This document shows, one piece after another, positions 25,701 through 43,200 of a DNA stretch of 64,000 nt (position 1 is the first letter of the stretch; each line of letters opens with the position of its first letter). The notes under the pieces were generated by a model. The model had not been told where the DNA came from. It was given only the letters and a program-made list of their open reading frames with translations, and ran no database searches. This stretch comes from Salarias fasciatus (taxonomy: Eukaryota; Chordata; Actinopteri; Blenniiformes; Blenniidae): the NCBI RefSeq assembly GCF_902148845.1, contig NC_043763.1, forward strand, positions 11,151,170 through 11,215,169. The letters are read 5' to 3'. The position numbers and the translations under genes were made by a program.

Positions 25701-25876
25701 TCGGCCGACTCCTCGCGTGTAATGACTGACAGGCGTCCTGCATCCTGCCTCACAACGCGCTGCCTACCTTCCCTGCTTTCCCTCTCAGCGAGGCCCAGCA
25801 GAGCTTTTCCACGTCCAACGAAAGCCCTGAGAGCTTCTGCAGAGCGGAGCGCCGCCGGCTCTGATCCTGCAGCCAT
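22753..25876 (-). CDS. Thioredoxin-fold redox protein, selenoprotein L-like (Cys form)
   Basis: Eight coding exons: 25876-25768, 25654-25554, 24339-24310 (a 30-nt exon), 24239-24112, 24003-23919, 23370-23248, 23156-23019, 22860-22753. They are phase-consistent and give 273 residues. The N-terminal third is helical (LQEFIRQKIRIEQKRSLLG, LQDFHQLQ, QWDDFLQRLDQEL). The C-terminal part is a thioredoxin-like domain of the AhpC/TSA-2 kind: a strand TLLVLIRQFS, then CLLC, a helix RLHVQDLRKN, a strand VGVVVVSFG, then GLPSIQDD, GGDFVLDRDRKVLFAHR and a terminal helix. CLLC sits where thioredoxins have CxxC and where fish selenoprotein L has UxxU; both codons here are TGT, so no Sec recoding is needed. 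The start could instead be a Met 15 codons upstream. The donor at 25553 is weak; an alternative is 25560. Substrate and partner are unknown. Confidence 0.75.
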
Positions 25877-25921
25877 TTTTCTGTTTGAAGGTGGACCCTG
25901 TTGCTTCTTATCAGCGACCAC

Positions 25922-27105
25922 AGACTCGGCTTTCTCTCAAAGTCCAGTTCAGGCAGGTTCAGAAAGCAACGAGTTCACTTTGAAGGTGAACTTCACAGCT
26001 TTTTACGTGAAAACTCAAATCAATATGTTAATATTGACTCATTAATACAACTTGATCGTTTCATAAGAGCTTAAAAATATCAGTAAACAGCAGTTAGCTT
26101 TATGAGAAGCACTTATAAATGTGGTTTTGAGAGAAGATTATTTCAAGTGTAGTCAACATTCCAAATAAAGACTGTTTTGGGAAAAAAAACTAAACAAACT
26201 ACATAAAACATTTATATGGCTTCAGGATTTTTTTGGCTTATTTTGTTTTTAAATACCTCATAAAATAGCAGGCTTAATGGGGCCTTAAATAACTTGTGTT
26301 CCTCTGCAGATCTCTCCTCAGTGATGTTGGAATGAATATGCTCGTTGATTGTTGTGCACTGTAATTAATAATTAGTAATTAGACACCGATATATTCAGTG
26401 TAGTAAAAAGTGTCACTGTGTCAGTTTATAGCTGTTTGGTGTTGGCCTGGTTCGCACTCTGGCATAATAATAAGGTGATCACTTGTTCCCGCTTCTGTGC
26501 AGTGTTTGCACATTCCCCCTGAAGTGTGTGTGGCTTCTTCTCATGGTCCACCAGTTTCCTGACCCCATTATCAGGGTCGACTTGTGACTGAATGGCCCCT
26601 TACAGGTCTCTGTGTGTGGGTGTGTGTGGGTGTGTGTGTGTGAGACCGGCTGATGACTCCATGGGTCAACCTGCCTTCATCCAGAGTTAGGCCCTGTTTA
26701 CATGAACATGAACCTTTTGAGTGAAAATGAATTGTTTTGTTTCAGAAAAACTCCATGTTTGCACTGAAACAATGTAGTTAGCATGCCAGACTCCCATTGT
26801 TGTTATGGTCAGTCCACTCTTGCATCTTACATGTGTAAAAGCAAAAGCACTATCAACGCTTCAGTGAAGTTGTAACTTCAAGATGGAGTCAGATCACTTT
26901 TGAAAGGTTCCACATTGGGAGCTGTTTTTCAAAAAGTTGCGTTTTCAGGGACCCCCAAGCACCATTACTGTGTGAACGAACACAATCAATCCACTTTCTC
27001 ATAAACCTGCCCGGTTTTGTCTTCAATCTTACCAAAGCATCAGACACAGAGACAGCGGTTTTGTTTTTATTGCGAAGAATCTCACACAAACACGTGGTTT
27101 CAGCA
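25922..27105. other. Intergenic with txlnb 3' UTR
   Basis: No gene is seen. An AATAAA on the minus strand at 27066-27071 is well placed as the txlnb polyadenylation signal, 35 bases past the stop. A short GTGTGTGTGGG-type simple repeat lies near 26612-26642. Confidence 0.5.
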
Positions 27106-30799
<3,694 letters not shown>

Positions 30800-30925
30800 T
30801 TTCGTTACTTCCTGGTTCCAAGAGAAGAACAAGTTCTGCGATGGAGGTATGCTCGACTTGTTGGAAGCTACATGTTGCATTCAATAGCATTTACTGGTTT
30901 ACACAGTCAAAACAGTTGTTTTTAA

Positions 30926-30928
<3 letters not shown>

Positions 30929-30991
<63 letters not shown>

Positions 30992-30996
30992 TTTTT
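30929..30996. repeat. (AT)n run joined to a T homopolymer
   Basis: AT repeats from 30929 to 30974 run straight into T to 30996. The tract is 130 bases upstream of the txlnb start codon, in the presumed promoter or 5' UTR. Confidence 0.95.
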
Positions 30997-30999
30997 GTT

Positions 31000-33900
31000 T
31001 ATGATTTATAAATTCCTTTGTGTGTGGCCCAAGCTGTTTTTCTGTCACTGCATAGCTGTTGACAGGAAAAGCACGAGTGATTCTGGTAACATTACCTCTG
31101 TGCTCCGGGCCGCTGTGGCATTGAGGCTACATCAGCAATATTATTTACACCACTGCTTTCTAAATTGGGCCAGAATAACAGCAGATGTCGAGGAAAACGT
31201 TGACCTGTGATTGATGATGTTCCCCTGCTGCCTGCCCACTTAATGGTAGACGTTTGGTAAGCTAATAGTTTAAAATCTGAATTCTGCTCTGCAGCTGGAG
31301 TCAGTAAATCTTCTTCAACGCAGACATAATGGTGGCTGCAGATCAGTTTCTCAAATCTTTGTTGCTGATTTGCAAAAGATTTGACTTCATCCATAACGTC
31401 CACCTATCTCACCGCAAACGCAAAACTTTTCTTTAGTGATCCAAATAAACAGGCGTTTTAGGGATTTTTAGCAAACGTCCATCTACTTCTAAATCAGTTT
31501 GTCCAACAAAAGGCCACAGGCTGCTGAGACAAGCAGACACCTACTGGTCATTTAGAGCCATCAAATAGCTTTAAAGGGATGTTTTTGGGCTGTGGGAGGA
31601 AATCAGGAGTCTTCAGAAAACATCTTATACAGCATGCACCCTCCACGCAGAGCAGCGTGTGAATCAAAACAACACTGTGCTGCTCCGTTATGAAACATGT
31701 CCTGATGAGAATCAACCAGACTTCAAGTTATTTCCAGCGAGAAAATGTTCAGAGTTCAGAGCAGAGAAAACTTCTCGTCATCGCGGATGACATTGACCTC
31801 TGTGACTGTTATCACAAAGCCAGAGGGAGATGTGACTTTTTATTTTTTTAATTCCAGAAGTTTGCATTCTTCACTTCCACTTTATTAAAACAGGAATAAA
31901 GGAAATAGTTTATTTTAATTTTATGTACTTTCACCAAACACAAATGAGACAAAAAAAGTTGTGTTTTTTCCTCTTTTATCTTGAAAGCCAAGAAAATGTC
32001 TGATTTGCGTCTGGTGATATTTGGAAGTGTATTGCTGATTGGTTGCTAATGAATGTGAAAGAAAACTATATCTATATTTGCATTGTTCCGTTTATAAATC
32101 GTTGGTTCATTATCGGTTAAAATGTGACAGCTTGGTGGAATGACGATAAAGTAATAAAACCCACCGTTGGGGGAATCATCTCCCACCTCTTAGACCAGAT
32201 AAAATATGAGCTACTTTTATCAACAGCTGTGAAATTATAGGGTCGGCGTGGACAACCTTGAGCTCTGCGCATAAGAGACGCTTTTAAAATACAGCGCTGA
32301 CCTCGCTCTTATCTCCGAGCCAGTGGGAGAGCTGGAAATATCCCGAAGAAAAGGAAGTTATTACTTCACTACACTGCAAACAGTGCAGACAACTTTTGAC
32401 TAAAGTGTGGATAATGTTCTTTGTTTTCTTTTTGAGCGTGAGTATTTTTAAAGAACTGCAGTTTATCATTAAAAAAATAGAACTTGTGACTAAAAAAGAT
32501 ACAACTAGATATCAAAACATCCATGTAAGGTCACACATTGACCTCCATGGGGGCCATATCAGGGAATAATAGCATAATAATAACCTGCAATTAGTGTTGA
32601 CAGTTCTACATGTTCCTTTGTTTTGGTGCCAAGACAGATGATTACATTATAAATCGATTGTCCCCAACCCTAACCCTTCCACCCAAATTTTTTTTTTTTT
32701 CAGGATTCCATCTGGTGCATATTACAGTAAAATGACCAAAAACATGGCCTCCTTCTATGGCTGCTATATTTTTCTTTGTATTATGTCGCATAAACAAACA
32801 CAGTTAATCACTTAACATTGAGCTATTTTTGGGTAAATCAGAATATCTACCTGAAGCCTCCTCTCTGCCACAGTGTCTCTCTCTCTCTCTCAGTTTAACC
32901 TTGTCGCTTCTGCAGCATTCATTCATTCATTCATTTTGCAACACAAGAAATTCAGCATTAAGGTAGATGTAAGAAAAGTGATGCTTAGCATGAGGATGAT
33001 GTTATTGAATCTTTAAGAAAACTCAAACAAATGCAACAGAAATAAGGAGTTACAGTCCCGCTGCTGCCAGGTGGCCTCTTCAGTGTTTCTGCCACACATG
33101 GAAAATGGCCTTGATTTTGTTTTTGTAACGGATACTACCTCGACCTCTTTCCGCTCCCTCCTCAGTGGAATCGTCAAAAAACTGAACGCGTCACTCCACC
33201 GAAATTCAGATTAAAGAGTGTAAATGCCTTATTGCCTGCTGGAGTTGTACAGGCTCACAGCCAGAGCCTGTTTACGTGCATAAAATTAGTGCAGCCTTCA
33301 CACTGCCTGTGCTTTCACAAGCAGAGCACATGGCACCTGTTCCAGACCCCCGAGCTATTTTAGGAACTTCTTAATATGGGCACGTTATTTATTTATTTCT
33401 AATCCACTGTTTTTGATGTCAGTGTCAGTGGTTGTTCGCATAAAAAAAAGTGCATTTTTCAACTATTAATATTCTCTTCCACCAAGAAAAAAAGGAAAAG
33501 GCATGCACAAGTTACATAAGCAAGCTCATCTGCGACCAGAATCTCAAATTCTTCTGGAAATATGTGGCAAGGAAATGGGATTATTTGACTTCTTCTCTGT
33601 GCAAGGAAGCTGCAACTCTTATGTACAATAAAGCAAAATAATCTGAGGTCTTTTTTTAATGAAAGACGTTTTTTTTTTCCTTGTACTTAACAAAAAGTAG
33701 AGGAGATTCTGGACACTGTTAACTCCTTCCCTTCTTCAACACTCTGGAGAGAGCCATGGAATTCAGATCAACACTTGTTAGTAAAAAGAGGTTTGGAAAC
33801 TGTCCTCAGCATCACATTTAAGGTTATTTTGATGTTATTTATGTGGAGAGAAAAAAAAAAAAGCCCCTGAGGAAGCAGGGAAATGAGCAAGCAGGGTCTT

Positions 33901-36000
33901 ACCAGGACCAAGGGCTGGAGGGGGAAAAGGAAGAGTGTCGAGGGGCTCGGACAGCCTGCCACCACAGATACAACAGCTGTGATAAGAGCACCTCAAAATA
34001 AACCAGAGGAGCACAGCTCACCCTGAGCAGAGAGAGGGAGGACAGAGACACACTGCTGCACGTCTCCGTCCAGGACGCCTCGTGGGAAAAAAAAAAAAAC
34101 ACACACACCGTAGGGTGATCGCAATCTTAGTTTGAAATCCACCTCCAGACTGTATGTATGTATGTGTGTGTCCGGCAGAATGCGTGGATGCAATCAGTCC
34201 TTCAGTTCAGATCTCAAGCAGCCATTTTATGCGATGCCTCCACCACTTCAAACCAAGGCAGTGCTCATTTTATTTTAAGCTGTTAACAGCCGTATAATTA
34301 TTCTAACAAATGGGCCTGACAAGCCTGGTGACTGAGCAGGAGAGGAAAGGGGAAAAAAAAAAAAAAATACACCAATCTGTCCTTCCAATTGGCCAGAATT
34401 AGAACAGACCTCCTCCACAGCCCAAAGGAGAGCGTCAGAGCCGGCATAATGTGCCACAAAGATCACTTCCTCCTCAATATGTGCTCAATACACGCAGTGT
34501 TTAATAGCAGGAATCGTCTGCGGCAGATCTGCAACAGACAAGTCAAACTTCAGTGTTTCTGGATATTATCCACAAGGTGAAAACTATTTCTGGAAGCATC
34601 CATTTGTTCTTTCCTGCTCCGTGTTTTGACTGCAGTGATCATTCTTTACCAGAGGATGTCACTGCTTGTAGTCTCTGTAATTATTCACGTGTGTTTTTTT
34701 TTTCTTTTTTTGCACTTTTCACACTCCCATGAAGATAAAATGTGAATGATTTCATTTGAAAACCTATTCAAGTGAAGGCTAATTCGAAACAGTGTTGAAT
34801 TATGCAGGACAAGCAGTATAGAGGCCATTTTGAATAATAAAGGGACCACGAAATAAGCGGCAACACACATCCTTGGGTTAGAAGTATATTCTTTTAAAAC
34901 AATTTCGGATTTAATCTGAAAAAGTAGAGCACCAAACAATAAATTCCTCATAGCATAAAAGAGGCACTCCGTCCTGACTAACCAGTTTTTGATGCAAATA
35001 GCTGAACAACAGATTGGCTACTGAGGCTTTTTTTTTCCCTCAAAAAATTCTTAGCTGAGAGGTAAAATGATTTGTCCTCTGTGTGTTTTACAGGGAATTT
35101 CCATAGACATGAGAGGCACAATGCAGTTCAGTTAATATGAATACACAATAGAAAAAAGAAAAACGGAAACAGAACACAAACACAATCTGAATACATACTG
35201 TATGCAAAAGCAAAGAAAAGGCTTCACTTTCCCTTCACATTTTATGAGCGTTCTGCACCGATATCACGACAAAGAAAAGTACACGACCGTGAAATCAAAG
35301 CTACATACATCTTCAGAAAGGGAAACACAAAGTTAAAGCAGTGCACCTTTTAAAAAATCTTTTTCTATGTAAACATGAGTGAACAAAGTGTTTCTTTTTT
35401 TTTTTTATTTTGAAAATCCGTTCTCAAACCGATAGCCACCCGAAGACGCGAATACAATTTTTTTTTTAAAAAGGTGAGACACCGTGTTAGCGATGAACAC
35501 TGTGCTATTTCCGCCCTCATTAAACCGGCTTTCCTCACGTCAGCTGCAGACATTTTACCTCATAAAGAGATATAAACAATCCACATAAAAAGTTTTTTTT
35601 TTCAGAATTCAACACTGCAAAAATAGTTTAAATCATAAAAATACACGTATATATACAGAGAAGAAGTAATGCATTTGGTGAATGATTACTCACATTTTGA
35701 GCTGAAGCACAGTAATAGTCGACCAATTCATGCTATTAACATCATTAATTTAGCATTACTTACAGTAAGTGATATTGATTTATCCAGTTAAACACTCGAA
35801 ACGCAGGAAAATGTACGACTGACTGATCATCATAGCCCCTTCGGATTTGTGTGCAACATGTTATTCACACAATGAGAAACAGTGGAAAAACAACTGGAAT
35901 GTTTTCAAAACCGCGAGAGAACCAAACGCGTTCCACTCCCCCGTTTCTCCACGGACTGAGTCAGTTCAAAACATCGAGGATGAGGGGATGAAAGTGCATC
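31000..36000. other. Large intergenic region: txlnb upstream to hivep2 3' side
   Basis: I see no gene. Open frames are short and dominated by homopolymer reads. The region is AT-rich with many A and T tracts, a CT run near 32879-32891, an ATTC run near 32919-32935 and a TATG run near 34145-34165. The higher-coordinate part (roughly 35.0-37.2 kb) is probably hivep2 3' UTR. Confidence 0.5.
31480..31625. repeat. Dispersed teleost repeat fragment
   Basis: 'ctggtcatttagagccatcaa' (core tttagagccatcaa) and 'ttgggctgtgggaggaaatc' belong to a widespread fish repeat whose consensus carries 'atttagagtcaccaatta' and 'gactgtgggaggaaactgg'. A diverged fragment. Confidence 0.5.
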
Positions 36001-37282
36001 TTTTACAACTCATAAAATGCTTATGGTCATCTGTATAAGCGAGGGAGGGGAGGGGGGGGGGGGGGAATTAATAAAAAGCTGTTTTGTTTATTCAAAGCAA
36101 AGACATGAGATTAAAAGCAATGCCAGCGTGGCTCACTGCATAACTGCATCACTGCTGCATAAGTACAGATATACCATATAAATAGTAGTCAAATATTTAC
36201 CAGTATCAATAAGTGCTTACGTTCTAATATATAAATACATCTTACAGTTTTCATAATTACATAATTACTTCCTCTATTTTTGTGCAATAGCAAATCCCAT
36301 GCATTTTTACCGAGATAAAAACCACAACATTAAGAAAAAAAAAAAAAAAAAAAAAAGCAACATAAACATTTTTTTTTTTCTTTTTTAAGATTGTTTCACG
36401 TACGTAAATCAAGCTGCGTCTGTCTGTCAGGAGCAACTGACAGAGGAAGAAATGAAAAGAAAAAAAAGGAACAAAGCTTTTTATTTTTTCCTCTGAGCTG
36501 ACTCTCCCAAAGCGCAGACGCGTCTGCATTGAAGAGCGCTCCCCATCTTTTTCCTTATCCAACAACAAATAACGACAGCCACTTTCCCATAAAGAAACGG
36601 TCAAAAGCAAAATAAAGGCACAGACCCTTGCCGCTTGATCAGAAGCACCAAACTGCACAAGAAGCGTCTACTTAAAATTTGGTCAGACTTTTTCATAATA
36701 CACATACTTTTCCCCTTATAAATAGTCTTTATTTTACTGCACTACTGCATCACACCTTGATATGATTACATAAACAACAGTCTATTTTCAAAGTACACAC
36801 AGTAAAATACACTGTTTGTATGCATCTAAGAAGGAGTATATGTTAAGGACATTTGTACAGAATCCATAAATATAATTCATGTGCAATTGTACGCAAACTA
36901 CTATGTCAGACAAAGGCATATTAGCATAATATCTTTCCATATTGCACCTGCACCCAATAATGATTCTCCACCTTGCAAAAAAAAAAAAAAAAAACACCCT
37001 GCTGCTCATCCAACTGTTTTCAAAGAACCTCTGCAGACAGAGCACATCAGACGGCATTGGTTTCTCCTTCTTCGCTGAGGTGGTTTGATCTCCACGAAGA
37101 AGCTGGCTGGAGAATGTGCAAGACCAGAGGGAGTGTTATTATATTGCCTCTAATGGAGTAACGCTGAGGTTATGTGCCTAAAGGGCCGAAGATGACAAGT
37201 TTGCAGGTGTAGCGGAGAGAGGGCGGAGTGTGTTCCTGGGTCAAATCGAGGAGACAGAAAAGCGGAGGTTTTTTTTTTATAT
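35000..37282 (-). other. hivep2: Probable 3' UTR of hivep2
   Basis: Downstream of the hivep2 stop the sequence is AT-rich, with several minus-strand AATAAA signals (for example at about 36728) and no other gene. Long 3' UTRs are usual in this gene. The lower limit is a guess. It includes an A22-23 tract at about 36334-36356 and a G-rich tract at 36042-36065. Confidence 0.4.
36042..36065. repeat. G-rich homopurine tract
   Basis: Nearly unbroken G run (GGGAGGGGA then about 14 G). It could form a G-quadruplex on the plus strand. In the hivep2 transcript, which is minus sense, it would be a C tract. Confidence 0.85.
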
Positions 37283-40200
37283 TTAGTGAGGGTCCTCTGT
37301 GGTGATCTTCAGCGAGGCGATGGCTTTCAGGCAGTTCTGGACGTTCTCCTCCTGTCCGCCGGGGTCGGGGCTCCTCTCGGCCCCGCCGTCCTCCCCTCCC
37401 GTCTCGGGGCCGAGCAGCGAGCCCTCCCTGCTGCTGCAGCGCTGGCCCTCGCTGCTCTGGGGGCTCGGCGCAGAGGCGGGGCTGGCGTCGGGGCAGGAGG
37501 AGGACGGGGAGGGCGACATCTGGAGCCCTCCGACGGGGACCACGGGCAGCAAGCTGTGGGCCTGCTGCTGGGAGTGGAGGGGGAGGTGGCTGAGGATGTT
37601 CTGGTGATGAGAACTGGCAGCGCCGGGCAGAGTCGACGCCAAGCCGCTCCTTTGATCCTTCAATGACAGATTGGCAGAGTTAGCAGCAGCAGCCTCAACT
37701 TTGCCAAGAGCATTTCTCATGTGAAAAAAACATTAGTTAGAAATCATGACGAAGTGCAGAGATTATTAAGTTTTAACAAGACGAAATCACACAGTGGAGA
37801 AGAACTCATCCAAAAACTAAATAATCTGTTGAATTTATAATTCCGTCCGTTATACGGAACTCATTAAAATGCTTCAAAAGGTACTACTAATCATGGTCTT
37901 TATATATCAATTTATCCAACTACAGGCGCTGATGGCAGCGGACCCTAAATGAAGCCAGGTTACAAGCTGGACAGGTCGCCAGTCCAACACAGGACAAAAC
38001 TCACATTCACACCTACTGGTGATTTACAGTCACCAATTATCCGCAAATACATTTTAACCTGCAGTAAACTTATCCACACATGGAGGGAAACATGCAAACT
38101 CCACACAGAAAGGTCCACTAATCACCTGCTTCCTGTTTTTCACCGAGTATTTATAGTTAATCATTGGCAATTTCGTAGTTAACAGTTGTTTTATATTAAA
38201 AATTAAGTGTTTTATTTATCTTTAATTTATCATCCTGTTAATACGATAATTTTGATGTCAGGATTGACTGAACAGTACAGAGTATGTCTTCAACGTACCA
38301 TTTCCATCTCAAAGGCTCCATGTTGCTGTGCCATCTCCATCTTGGCCTGGTGTCTGGTTTTATCGCTGCCACCTTTATGTTGGTGCGATCCTCTGCGGGG
38401 GGAGACGGCCCTGAGCACCACCCTCTGCCTGCCCCTCGCCGACGACTCCCGTTTCCCCGCCAGCTCGGTCCCCGGAGACATAGGCCGCTCCATGGACACT
38501 GGGGACGGGTGCTGGATGGGAGAGAAGCCGGGCGAGCCGGGCCTCAGGGGGGAGGTATCCCACCTGGGGGAGGAGCGACCTCTCTGGGAGAGCTCCCGCC
38601 TCGGCGACGGATAGCGCAGCCGCGACGGGGAGGGCTCCCTGATGGGGGACTCCCAGCCGGGGGACAGCAGGCAAGAAGAGTAAGGGTCAAACAGGAAGTT
38701 GCTCTGGTCCGGGGACAGCATGGTCAGGGAGTCCTCGTCCATGGACTTCTCTCTGGGCTCAGTTACGAGGACGTTTCGCTGCTCCGAGCCCGAGCGGCGG
38801 CCGGAGGCCGGCTGGCGGCCGTCGGCTCCGGGCAGAGAGCTGAGCGAGCAGCCGTGGACTGCGGCGGTGGCGGTGACCGACAGCGAGGTGACGCCGCACG
38901 GCTGGGGACTGGTGCTTCTGGAACGCAGCTTGGGGGTGGAATCGCCCTCGTACTCCTCGTCCTCGTCGTCCTCTTCGTCGATTTCGTCGACTTCCTCGTC
39001 CATGCCGTCGGAGTCTTCAGCATCGGAGAACTGATGTTTGGTCATTGCCGTCACCTCAGCTTTGGACTCTTGTTGGATGTCGTCTGCTTTGAATTGGAAA
39101 CACACCAGTTTATAGGCGGACTGTATTGCAACACAACGGCTGAGAAACTCTATTAATTGTCACTACTTTAACAGTAACAGGCGTCACAGCTTACCGTGCT
39201 CCTGAATCTCTGCGTCATCCATTGTTACTGACACTCCCAGCTCAAGACATTTCTTCATGTGTGCCTTCGACTTCATATGTTTAGTCAGGTTTCCTGAAGA
39301 AATAATTTATTTTTAACAAAACCTCTTTGAATTATCCATCCGTCTTCTAGAGAACTACATCATATAGTTCTCACATGTTAATGAAATATCTGACAGCTTT
39401 CACTGTTTATGTTTCCAAAGCAAAAAGAAACTTCAGTTTGGATTTCATCTGAAGCAAATTATAATATTACTTTTATCTTCAATGGATGTCAGAAGAACAC
39501 TTGGGAGAGTGTCTCTATTCACATATTTATTTCACAGTAGATCTTAAAAGTCAACAACTAAAAAAAACAGATGAGTAGGACGAAAGGAGGCTCTTGAACA
39601 TGATGTGTGTGTGACTGGGAAAACTTGTAGCCAAATAACAGAGAGTGAATCGGATAACAAGGATAACAAAGCAGCTTCAGAGAATCAACATTTTCACATC
39701 TCTGGCTTCGTTTAGGAGAATTACTGAATGTTATCAGCTCAAACAATAGAAATAGTGAGATTAAAATCCCCATCTAAGAGCTGCTCTTTTTACTGTTTAT
39801 GCTTTGTGTATTTCTGCACCAATTTTTTTCCCCTTTCACTGCCGCAGTTAAAAATTGAGCCTGTATTTCTTCTTAGACAAAGTGTGTACTTTTTCTGCTT
39901 TTGGTCATATGACCGAACTTCCAAACAGCAACATAAACAACAGAGCTTCTGAATTGAAATGTAGATTATTCAATTTTTGGAATTCAAGGTTTTTTTTCAA
40001 CTTATCGCTATGTTCTTTTTTTCTTTTCTTGTTTTTTTTTTTTGAGATACATTTCTTCTCACAACAACTGCAGTGAATGCAAGTGAACTGTCTTTCTGAA
40101 ATGCTTACCTTTAGTTTTAAAAGCAAAGTTGCACACCCTGCAGATGTACGGTCGCACATCTGTGTGGGTCCGGATGTGTTTTTTCAGCATGCTGGGCTTC

Positions 40201-43200
40201 TTGCAGCGAATCCCGCACTCCTCACAAATGTATTTCCCCCGCCCTCGCCCTCTGACATACACGTAGTCTTCATTGGACTTGTACCTGAAAGACACATGCG
40301 GCGTTTCACTGCTGATTAAAGCCACGCAAACATTAAGAGAGTCCTAAATAGGGAAATGGAGCACAGTCTGATTGAAAGGCCACACACTTCACATCCTAAA
40401 ATATCTCCTGCCTCCTGCCAGCCAGTAGAAAGTGTTATGATAACTAATAACTTGACTGACCCTCCCTCGAAGATCTTAATTCGTGTTGGCACTGTCTGCG
40501 CGGTGGAGGCCTCCCTCTCTTTCCACTCCTCCTTGGCAGTTTTGGCTCTGCAGCTGATGTCTTTCACCTTCTTCCCGTAGGTGATGTCCACCTCTTTGGG
40601 CTCGGGTTTCCTCTGCAGCTGAATCAGACGAACAAACATTGTGTTAACATCCATTTTAAGTGGACACCACATCGACAGAGTAACGCGATGCGTCTGGTAT
40701 TGTGTGTCACACATGGCATTACACAGCATGTTTTGCAAACATGAATTATTCTGCTTGCTGGAGGAGGAAACCAAGCACAGGCTTGACTTTTAATATCAAA
40801 AAAGGGACATTTTCATCCGTCTAAGTCTGTTGAAGTGGTAAAAAAAAAAAAAAAAAAAAAAAAAAGCATGCCAGTGCCAGGGAATCCTTGTGGCATTTAA
40901 GTGTGCAGTTTGCCAAATTGTAGTTAATAAGCTTCTCCAAACTTTTAACATTTCAAACTGTTATTTCTTGCTGACATTTTCATCTGCCAAGGCATGAAAA
41001 GCCCCAAGGGAATTCTTTAAGTCCAGTCAATACTGGAAAGACATCTGCACCCTTTCCTGCGGTAGTTAACACTTCTATCTCAGAGCAAGAAGACCCACAG
41101 TTCAATTCCTAGGTCAGGGCCTTTCTGTGAAGATTTTTCACGTTATCTCTGTGGATGTGTGGGATTTCTCTGCTAGTGTTCTCTGTGAAGCACTGGTGAC
41201 ATGTCTATGTTTTACTGGCATCTGTGACCATATAAAGAGGGTATTAAATGGACGAATGGAATAAATATATTATATTTTCCTTTGATCTTTTGAAGTATTA
41301 TGTTTGTAATTGTACATCTATGACCTTTTATAATTTGTCCATTATATATATGTTTAACTGACACACATCCGCGGAGGATGAATATGTTTGCCGTTTAAAT
41401 ATTTGCGCGCTGCCATTATTTATTGAAGGCCAATCAAATATTTAATATTCAATCCAGCAAGTGTTTTGAATGCTTTTACAACTGGAGGTGTTTTTTTCTC
41501 ACCTGCTCCATGGTCTGCCTCCACAAGATGAGGGATGAAACCAGTTTTCCCGTGCCAGGCTGACACATGGCGGCCACGGTGTATATAACCTTGTCTCCCC
41601 TCTGTCTGGAGTGCAGCAGAGCCAACGCAGCGCTGGTGCTCAGTTCAAGAGGGTTGGGGTTGTGGGAGCTCACACACCAGGTGGCGTACACAGAGGAGAA
41701 AGGGGCGCCGCCGTGAGAGCAGCTCGGCTTGGTGTAGTTGAGATAACACCAGCTCACACCTGTCGTCGTGCGAAGACTTGGAAACTGAGATAACAGTCTT
41801 GAATGCTCGGCGTCTGAGATCAGGATGTCTTGACTGGGAACCAGCTGTGCCACCATATCCATCTGCACCCGTTTCTCCATGCCAGCTTCTTTCACTTCGC
41901 TGACTGATATCATGGAGTAAGGAGGCGAGCTTGTTTCCTGGCAGCTACTTTCCATCGCGGATTCGACGCCGTGGTCAGTGGCCTCGCTCCCTTTTTGCTG
42001 AAGTGTGATAAATTTACTCCTACGTGAGTCATCCTCAGCATGAGGTGTTGGTGCCCCCTGCATCTCCGACCTGTGCCCCTTCTCTTCACTCAAATTACAT
42101 TTTCCCAGCTCCACAGCACTCAGCTCCTCCACAATCTGCCCAAACATTCTCTCCTCTTTCACACGTTTCTGTTGCTTGACCTCCATGAACAGGTCCAGGC
42201 TGCTGGCGGGGGATAGCATCCGTTTGTTTGCACCGCCACTGGAGGCATTGGTGGTGGAGATCGTTCTGGAGGTCAGAGAGAGAGGGATGCCTGTCTTCAG
42301 CTTGGCCGATGACAAATCGAGGGCTTCAACGTTGAGGTTGTGCGCCAAAGGCGGCTTTGTGTTGTGAGAATCAAGATTTCCAGACAATCGTGCGGTCTGG
42401 CTCTGAATGGTGGGTGTAGTGGAGCTCACGCCGTCACACTGATTGTCGAAAATCTGTGATACTGAAGTGTAGGTGATGCTGCCGTAGGATGGCACATGAG
42501 TCTGAATTCTTACAGGAACTAAGAGGCTGGGATGTGACAGCTGGGGAAATGTATTCCCTGTAGAAAATATTGGCAAAGTCTGAGGCAGAACAGTGACAGC
42601 AGTGAAGGGAGGAGACGTGCTGCTGAAGTACTGCGGAAACATTTGTGATGGGACTTGTGTTGCTTCAGTATCCATATTCAATGACTCCTGTCTCACCAAG
42701 TTTCCCCTCCTCCTCTCTTTCACAGTGCTCATGTCCACGTGTCTAACTTTGGATGTTGGAGAGAGGCTGCCATAGTCAAATGATATGCTGCGTACGTCCG
42801 GGAACTCCTTGCGCAAGTTACAAGGCGCTTGCTCGGAGGAGGAGCGTCTCATTTCATGTTGTTGACGCTGGTTGAGCACGGAGAGGGAGTGCCCACTCCC
42901 TGGCACAGCCAGGAGCTCCAGTGGTTTGCCAAATTCATCGTGCCTGGCTGGAGAGGCTGACTTCAAGCTCTCCTCCCTGTCAAAGGAGAAGGTGGAGCTG
43001 TAAGACAGGTTGCTGTCTTGGCTTGGGCTGCGTGAGAGGCTGGTGCAGGCGGACTCGAAGCTCGATTCACCTGATGAGTGCTCAATATCAGCCAGTCGCA
43101 GCCTTTTCTTCTTTGGAGGGAGCTTTTCTGGAGGGAATTGTGCTAAGGTTTCACTCCGTTGAGGCCACTGAAATTCCTCCACGTGCTTTTCCGGTTCCTT

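Noticed and set aside
38284-39156. 290-codon plus-strand frame opposite hivep2
   Set aside because: It is the antisense of the GC-rich exon 39086-38299, which has clear HIVEP2 features and correct splice phases.
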